Below, one piece after another: positions 6,206-9,901 of a stretch of DNA of 9,901 bases. The stretch is from Ignatzschineria sp. Lineage in GTDB: Bacteria > Pseudomonadota > Gammaproteobacteria > Cardiobacteriales > Wohlfahrtiimonadaceae. A model generated the notes under the pieces. The model was not told where the DNA came from. It ran no database searches and saw nothing but the letters and a program-made list of their open reading frames with translations. The first letter of the stretch is position 1, and each line of letters starts with the position of its first letter. The stretch is taken from NCBI GenBank assembly GCA_030151245.1, contig JASLEF010000045.1:1-9901 (forward strand), written 5' to 3'. The position numbers were made by a program, and so were the translations under genes.

Positions 6206-7366
6206 TTACTGAAATTTTGAGAGAGGCGCTGTTTCAATTTGTTCGTGAGCTTCAAGATTGGGAGCTATTTTTTGTTGCCATTCAGGGTAACGGGAATGAG
6301 TATCGGCCTCAACGAGAACAATAGTATTGTTGATCGCACAATTTAATAAACTATAAATTCTGCGGAGTAGACTTCTATCTGGCGTTAAACTGCTATCAAT
6401 GTAGAGCGTTAGTCGATCAAGAGGCGCTTCATGAAGTCTATTTTTAAGATCTGTAAATTCTGTTCGATGATTAATAATGGTGATTTGAGTATTCAGTGGG
6501 TAGGCAAAATCTAATGCTACGTGCATCTCGCCTGATCCAGAGGTAATGGTTTTTGGGGAGCGCGCGCTGACGGGGCGACTGATTGCGGGATCAATAATGA
6601 TGGCATCTGTTGATATTGTTGTTGGCTGCTGGGCACTCTTTTTTTGATATCGCTGATATTGATAATAGGCGGAAAACGATAAGATCACTCTTGGGAATAG
6701 CCCATAAATAAAGATCATTAATAAAATCCATTTTGCCCAAATCGCATTTTCAGCAGGAGAAGGATCTCCTTGTAGGCTATTGGCTATAAGCGTTTCAGAG
6801 ATAAGTTCTCCGAAGATAAAGCTCGGTAAATAATTAATGGCCTTAATAATCTGTAAGTAGATCCCACTCTCATAGGGAAATAGTGTGCTATAGAGGTTAA
6901 ATTGATATTGCTTTAAGGTGAATTGAAAAAATAACCCTACCAATAAGCCGACAAAGATGACGATCCAAGCGCTATGCATAATGATTTTTGTGAGTAAAGC
7001 TAGCTCTTGAGGTGTCACTTGAAGTGGAGGTTGGGGGTTTTTAGTGAAATTTTTCGCGGCTTGTGATTGAAGTTTTGAAAATTGTTTTTGGAGAAAAAAG
7101 AGTAGTGTCGAGAAGAGGGAATGTTGACGTATCAGTGCAAAGAGTAGAAAAAGATATGCCGGAATAAGAATGCCTAGTAAAAGACCAATCGGATGAATGG
7201 GAGATGAGAGGAGTGCGCTACTACTCGTAATAGTAATGATAAGGAGTAGTAAAACGCAGATGCTTATGATCCCTTTAGAGAGCAAGTGGGGAAGTTCCTG
7301 TTTGCTTGTTAGGGGGGAATAGGAAGAAATATTTTCAGTGTCCAAAGCGTTATTCTGCTTTTTCAT
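6206..7366 (-). CDS. DUF2868 family membrane protein
   Basis: Inner-membrane protein of unknown function, 386 aa from the ATG at 7366. Hydrophobic segments lie at about 32-53, 60-79, 131-151 and 211-231, and a soluble C-terminal domain runs from about 290. NLYSTLF after the third segment, YGLFPR (221-226) in the fourth, and TPDRS (328-332) in the soluble domain resemble DUF2868 family features as I recall them. The family is commonly found next to DUF3482 GTPases, exactly as here. The open frame extends upstream to 7471, but that stretch lies inside ybbJ; the 7366 ATG overlaps the ybbJ stop by 17 nt and has no strong Shine-Dalgarno, which suggests translational coupling. The family call rests on motif memory plus context, with no database search. 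Confidence 0.8.
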   Translation of the reverse strand: MKKQNNALDTENISSYSPLTSKQELPHLLSKGIISICVLLLLIITITSSSALLSSPIHPIGLLLGILIPAYLFLLFALIRQHSLFSTLLFFLQKQFSKLQSQAAKNFTKNPQPPLQVTPQELALLTKIIMHSAWIVIFVGLLVGLFFQFTLKQYQFNLYSTLFPYESGIYLQIIKAINYLPSFIFGELISETLIANSLQGDPSPAENAIWAKWILLMIFIYGLFPRVILSFSAYYQYQRYQKKSAQQPTTISTDAIIIDPAISRPVSARSPKTITSGSGEMHVALDFAYPLNTQITIINHRTEFTDLKNRLHEAPLDRLTLYIDSSLTPDRSLLRRIYSLLNCAINNTIVLVEADTHSRYPEWQQKIAPNLEAHEQIETAPLSKFQ

Positions 7367-7802
7367 AATGCAGCGTATTACCAGTAAGGTGAGTGATTTT
7401 AATCTTTGTGCCCGCGGGGAGATTATCGCCATGAATACTCCAGACTGAGTCACCAATGGGTAACTGGCCATTATTATTGGTGATATTCATTGTGAGAATA
7501 TATGTTTGACCGATATATTCTGTACCACGGACTTGGTTAAGATGATGGGTGGTGATATCTGGATCTTTGCCCTTATAAACTTTCACACCCACAATGAGTG
7601 CGATGATGGAAAAAATAGCAAAGAGTAGGATTTGAATGGTAAATCCTAACGAAATAAAGTTAAGCAGTCCGCCGACAATAAGTGCGGCGGCTCCTAACCA
7701 AAAGAGATAAACCCCAGGGACGATAAGTTCTAATAACATGAGAACTGCGCCAATGATTAACCACGCCATCATTGGGTCAATGCCTGATAATAGCGTTGTC
7801 AT
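7350..7802 (-). CDS. ybbJ: NfeD-family membrane protein YbbJ
   Basis: Short NfeD protein (150 aa), the usual membrane partner of SPFH proteins such as QmcA; proposed to help organise or stabilise the SPFH oligomer, exact role unsettled. Three membrane segments (about 11-28, 31-50, 54-73) are followed by a C-terminal OB-fold-type domain (about 88-147). The domain contains LNQVRGTEYIGQ and IGDSVWSIHGDNLPAGTKI, comparable to LNQRGQQLIGR and VGDSSWPV...LGAGTHV in E. coli YbbJ. The ATG at 7802 has AAAGGA about 8 nt upstream inside the end of qmcA, and is 1 nt from the qmcA stop. Its 3' end overlaps the DUF2868 gene by 17 nt. Confidence 0.9.
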   Translation of the reverse strand: MTTLLSGIDPMMAWLIIGAVLMLLELIVPGVYLFWLGAAALIVGGLLNFISLGFTIQILLFAIFSIIALIVGVKVYKGKDPDITTHHLNQVRGTEYIGQTYILTMNITNNNGQLPIGDSVWSIHGDNLPAGTKIKITHLTGNTLHYEKAE

Positions 7803-7803
7803 C

Positions 7804-8721
7804 TTAAGAATCCTTTCCTGCAGATTTTACAAGTTCTGCAATGCCGGCGATGGAACCTACTATTCCAGATGCTTCCATTGGCATCATGACAATCTTGCTA
7901 TTATCGCTATCAGCGATTTTACCAAAGGCTTCAACATATTTTTGTGCTACGAAGTAGTTAATCGCTTGAATATCTCCTTCGCCGATAGCTTTAGAAACCA
8001 TTAAGGTTGCATTTGCTTCCGCTTCTGCCATTCTCTCACGAGCTTCAGCTTCTAAGAATGCAGCTTGGCGTTTACCTTCAGCCGTTAAGATCGCAGATTG
8101 TTTCTCTCCTTCTGAGCGAAGAATTTCTGCTTCTCTGATCCCTTGAGCTTCGAGGACCGCGGCACGTTTTTCACGTTCTGCTTTCATCTGCTTTGCCATT
8201 GAATCAATGAGATCTCTCGGTGGTTCAATATCTTTGATTTCGATACGAGTGACTTTAACGCCCCAAGGTTCTGTCGCATGGTCAACTACTGAAAGAAGGC
8301 TGGCATTAATTTCATCTCGTTTAGAAAGTAACTCATCAAGATCCATAGACCCCATCACCGTACGGATATTGGTCATTGTAAGGTTTAAAATGGCAGAACC
8401 TAGGTTATTAACGGCATAAGCTGCGCGAGCAGCATCGTTGATCTGGAAGAAGACGACACCATCAACACGGACCATGGCGTTATCACGTGTAATAACGGCT
8501 TGTGATGGGACATCAGTCACATTTTCCATCATATTAATCTTATGGCCGACTCGGTCAAAAAATGGGACGATAAATGCGATACCAGGAGTTAAGGTTTTAC
8601 GATATTTGCCGAAACGCTCGATAGTATATTCATTTCCTTGAGGAACCATTTTGATTCCAAGGAAAACCAGCAATACGGCAATTGCCGCAATAATAAGTAC
8701 TAAAATAGAGGCTGTTGCCAT
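7804..8721 (-). CDS. qmcA: SPFH/stomatin-family protein QmcA
   Basis: Membrane-anchored SPFH protein (stomatin/prohibitin/flotillin/HflK-C superfamily) that forms large ring or cage oligomers at the inner membrane; associated with membrane organisation and protein quality control. At 305 aa it equals E. coli QmcA in length and aligns end to end. An N-terminal membrane segment (about 4-24) leads to KMVPQGNEYTIERFGKY, then the SPFH domain (25-180) with NLTMTNIRTVMGSMDLDE and PWGVKVTRIEIKDI. A coiled-coil region (about 175-245) rich in AEGE/EAEARER follows, and the C-terminus has GSIAGIAELVK. The ATG at 8721 is preceded by AAGGA about 9 nt upstream. It is the first gene of the four-gene minus-strand operon, isolated from erpA by a terminator. 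Confidence 0.95.
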   Translation of the reverse strand: MATASILVLIIAAIAVLLVFLGIKMVPQGNEYTIERFGKYRKTLTPGIAFIVPFFDRVGHKINMMENVTDVPSQAVITRDNAMVRVDGVVFFQINDAARAAYAVNNLGSAILNLTMTNIRTVMGSMDLDELLSKRDEINASLLSVVDHATEPWGVKVTRIEIKDIEPPRDLIDSMAKQMKAEREKRAAVLEAQGIREAEILRSEGEKQSAILTAEGKRQAAFLEAEARERMAEAEANATLMVSKAIGEGDIQAINYFVAQKYVEAFGKIADSDNSKIVMMPMEASGIVGSIAGIAELVKSAGKDS

Positions 8722-8749
8722 GATTTAGAATCCTTGATAAGAATATAGA

Positions 8750-8788
8750 CTTAAAAAAAGCACCAACCTCTTTTGAGATAGGTGCTTT
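8750..8788 (-). terminator. erpA intrinsic terminator
   Basis: Read on the minus strand, AAAGCACC (8788-8781) pairs with GGTGCTTT (8764-8757). The stem can extend past a U-U mismatch through CTC/GAG to an AAAA loop. A run of T follows (8757-8750). It separates erpA from qmcA. Confidence 0.87.
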
Positions 8789-8869
8789 ATCTCGTTAATA
8801 ATAGTTTTCATAGTATAAACGAAATGTGTGGTTAATAATAACGGGATTAATTCGTTATTGTGCTTATTA

Positions 8870-9214
8870 TTAAGCGCTAAATGAGTTACCACAGCCACAA
8901 GTAGTGGTTGCATTTGGATTACGAATGACAAATTGCTCGCCTTGTAAGTCATTCACATAATCAATTTCAGCACCGATTAAGTATTGATAGCTTAATGGAT
9001 CAACTAAAAGCGTAACATCTTGGTTGACTACTTCAACGTCACCATCTTCTACTTCATTTGCAAATGCAAAGCCGTATTGGAATCCTGAGCAACCACCGCC
9101 TTGGATATAAACACGGAGCTTAAGGCTTGCATCGCCTTCTTCGTCAATTAAGCTTTTCACTTTTAGTGCGGCAGAATCGGTGAAGTTAATACCTGTTTCT
9201 TCGATCATTGACAT
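8870..9214 (-). CDS. erpA: Iron-sulfur cluster insertion protein ErpA
   Basis: A-type carrier that receives Fe-S clusters from the assembly scaffold and delivers them to apoproteins; in E. coli needed for isoprenoid synthesis enzymes IspG/IspH and respiratory enzymes. The 114 aa protein has the same length as E. coli ErpA and near-identical blocks (LKLRVYIQGGGCSGFQYGF, NPNATTTCGCGNSFSA). The three cluster ligands are Cys42, Cys106 and Cys108, at the same positions as in E. coli. The ATG at 9214 has AAGGAG (9228-9223) 8 nt upstream. It has its own promoter and terminator, so it is a single-gene unit between aspS and qmcA. No clear IscR-type site was found. Confidence 0.97.
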   Translation of the reverse strand: MSMIEETGINFTDSAALKVKSLIDEEGDASLKLRVYIQGGGCSGFQYGFAFANEVEDGDVEVVNQDVTLLVDPLSYQYLIGAEIDYVNDLQGEQFVIRNPNATTTCGCGNSFSA

Positions 9215-9255
9215 CTTCTTTTCTCCTTAAGTGAAAACAGTAAAATATAACAGGC

Positions 9256-9264
9256 ATTATACCA
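9256..9264 (-). promoter_or_regulatory. erpA extended -10 promoter
   Basis: On the minus strand the sequence reads TGG-TATAAT-G, a perfect -10 with the TGn extension, about 42 nt upstream of the erpA ATG. No good -35 lies at 16-18 nt, which is typical of extended -10 promoters. Expected transcript start is near 9249. Confidence 0.75.
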
Positions 9265-9580
9265 CTCTGGTCAAGTTTCTCTCACTATTCTCATTGAAAC
9301 ATTGAATTAATTATTTTAGGAGGTAGATCATTTTTAATATTCATAATAATCGAGTATGAATCGAGGCTTTTAGAGTCGAACTTACGGTAAGGCGGCGAAG
9401 CAAAAACAGTTGCAAGATGCTGGATGGAACGGATGTATTGTTTCTTAAAGCCGACGTGCCGGCATTGGGCGGATTGCTCCGGCAATGAGAGAAGCTTTAT
9501 TGGCTGGCGCGTGATGGATGAAAGCATGCATGTATTCTCTCCAGCTTTGATTCAGCTTTAATAGTACGAGTTCTAAACAC
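9265..9580. other. Gene-free stretch between erpA and aspS with repeat remnants
   Basis: No credible gene on either strand; the one open frame here has no ribosome site and no recognisable sequence. From about 9440 to 9500 it carries words from the array near the 5S gene: AAAGCCGACGTGCCGGCA, TGGGCGGAT and CCGGCAATGAGAG. The rest is AT-rich with nothing recognised. Confidence 0.6.
9444..9494. repeat. Decayed X-type repeat, distant copy
   Basis: AAAGCCGACGTGCCGGCATTGGGCG, read as AAAGCCGACGTG then CCGGCATTGGGCG, parallels AAAGCCGATGTACGGCA...TGGGCG at 262-288. The hairpin persists as GCCG (9450-9453) with CGGC (9460-9463). CCGGCAATGAGAG at 9480-9492 matches the end of the ZX unit. Confidence 0.5.
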
Positions 9581-9614
9581 AAAAAAGGCCTAACGATGTT
9601 CGTTAAGCCTTTTG
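9576..9614 (-). terminator. aspS intrinsic terminator
   Basis: On the minus strand AAAAGGCTTAACGA (9613-9600) pairs with TCGTTAGGCCTTTT (9596-9583) around a 3 nt loop, with a single G-U wobble, and runs into TTTTTT. The wobble is a proper pair only in the minus-strand RNA, which supports this orientation. Confidence 0.9.
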
Positions 9615-9644
9615 GTTCTCAATGAGAGATTAGAAGAGGGGAGA

Positions 9645-9901
9645 TTATTTCTCCTCTTCTTCCTCTTTCACAAGTTCAATCGCAAGCTCATCAAGTTGTG
9701 CTTGGCTGATTGATGCTGGTGCATCTGTGAGTAAGCATGCCGCTGATTGTGTTTTAGGGAATGCAATGACGTCACGGATAGAATTTTGTTCTGCCATGAG
9801 CATCACTAAGCGGTCAAGACCGAATGCGATACCACCGTGTGGAGGCGCTCCATATTTTAGCGCATCTAGTAAGAAGCCAAATTTCTCTTCTGCTTCTGCT
9901 T
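9645..9901 (-). CDS. aspS: Aspartyl-tRNA synthetase, C-terminal part (truncated by window edge)
   Basis: Class II aminoacyl-tRNA synthetase that charges tRNA-Asp in the cytoplasm. Only the last 84 residues and the TAA stop are in the window; the 5' end lies beyond position 9901. Class II motif 3 is clear: YGAPPHGGIAFGLDRLVML, with the GLDR arginine that contacts ATP, followed by SIRDVIAFPKT and AACLLTDAP as in bacterial AspS. The tail ends in a run of five glutamates and a lysine, more acidic than the E. coli end. An intrinsic terminator lies about 30 nt past the stop. Confidence 0.96.
   Translation of the reverse strand, partial: AEAEEKFGFLLDALKYGAPPHGGIAFGLDRLVMLMAEQNSIRDVIAFPKTQSAACLLTDAPASISQAQLDELAIELVKEEEEEK

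Noticed and set aside
7367..7471. N-terminal extension of the DUF2868 protein (35 codons)
   Set aside because: It lies wholly within the well-supported ybbJ coding sequence; the ATG at 7366 gives a normal MKK-type start with a short coupling overlap.
8837..8859. Second hairpin (AATAACG / CGTTATT) just after the erpA stop
   Set aside because: AT-rich 7 bp stem with a 9 nt loop and no clear U-run; the stronger hairpin at 8750-8788 explains termination.
9256..9276. IscR-type binding site overlapping the erpA promoter (TTGACC ... GGTATAAT)
   Set aside because: The half-sites are about six bases too close for the IscR type 1 pattern as I know it.
9291..9527. Minus-strand open frame of 78 codons between erpA and aspS
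   Set aside because: No ribosome site, no family resemblance, and it covers decayed repeat sequence.

Overview
The window looks like chromosome of an AT-leaning gammaproteobacterium. The 5S rRNA aligns to the enterobacterial type, and FtsB, ErpA, QmcA/YbbJ and AspS all have gammaproteobacterial-style sequences. The paired membrane protein (DUF2868) and GTPase (DUF3482) also fit beta/gammaproteobacteria. A Cardiobacteriales-like host (Ignatzschineria/Wohlfahrtiimonas type) is only a low-confidence guess.

Layout. Positions 1-188 hold the end of an rRNA operon: 5S rRNA and a strong intrinsic terminator. About 1 kb (199-1220) follows with no gene. It is a mosaic of imperfect direct repeats: a ~143 bp unit (Y, three copies), a ~75 bp unit (ZX, three copies) and one detached half unit (X). 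Then come ftsB (minus strand) and prfA (plus strand), transcribed divergently from a 90 bp gap. prfA is followed after 9 nt, in the same reading frame, by a CpdB-like cyclic-nucleotide phosphodiesterase/3'-nucleotidase that has no signal peptide.

Convergent to this is a tight minus-strand cluster of four genes, in transcription order qmcA (SPFH protein), ybbJ (NfeD protein), a DUF2868 membrane protein and a DUF3482 GTPase. Junctions are a 1 nt gap, a 17 nt overlap and a 27 nt gap, so this is very probably one operon. It looks like a membrane-associated SPFH/NfeD module joined to a GTPase module. Upstream, separated by a strong terminator, is erpA (Fe-S carrier) with its own extended -10 promoter. 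The 430 bp between erpA and aspS carries decayed copies of the repeat hairpin seen after the 5S gene and a clear aspS terminator. The window ends inside aspS, of which the last 84 codons are present.

The housekeeping genes are ordinary. The parts worth a second look are the composite intergenic repeat family, the QmcA-NfeD-DUF2868-GTPase operon with a GTPase lacking a canonical G4 motif, and the apparently cytoplasmic CpdB-like enzyme coupled in frame to release factor 1.
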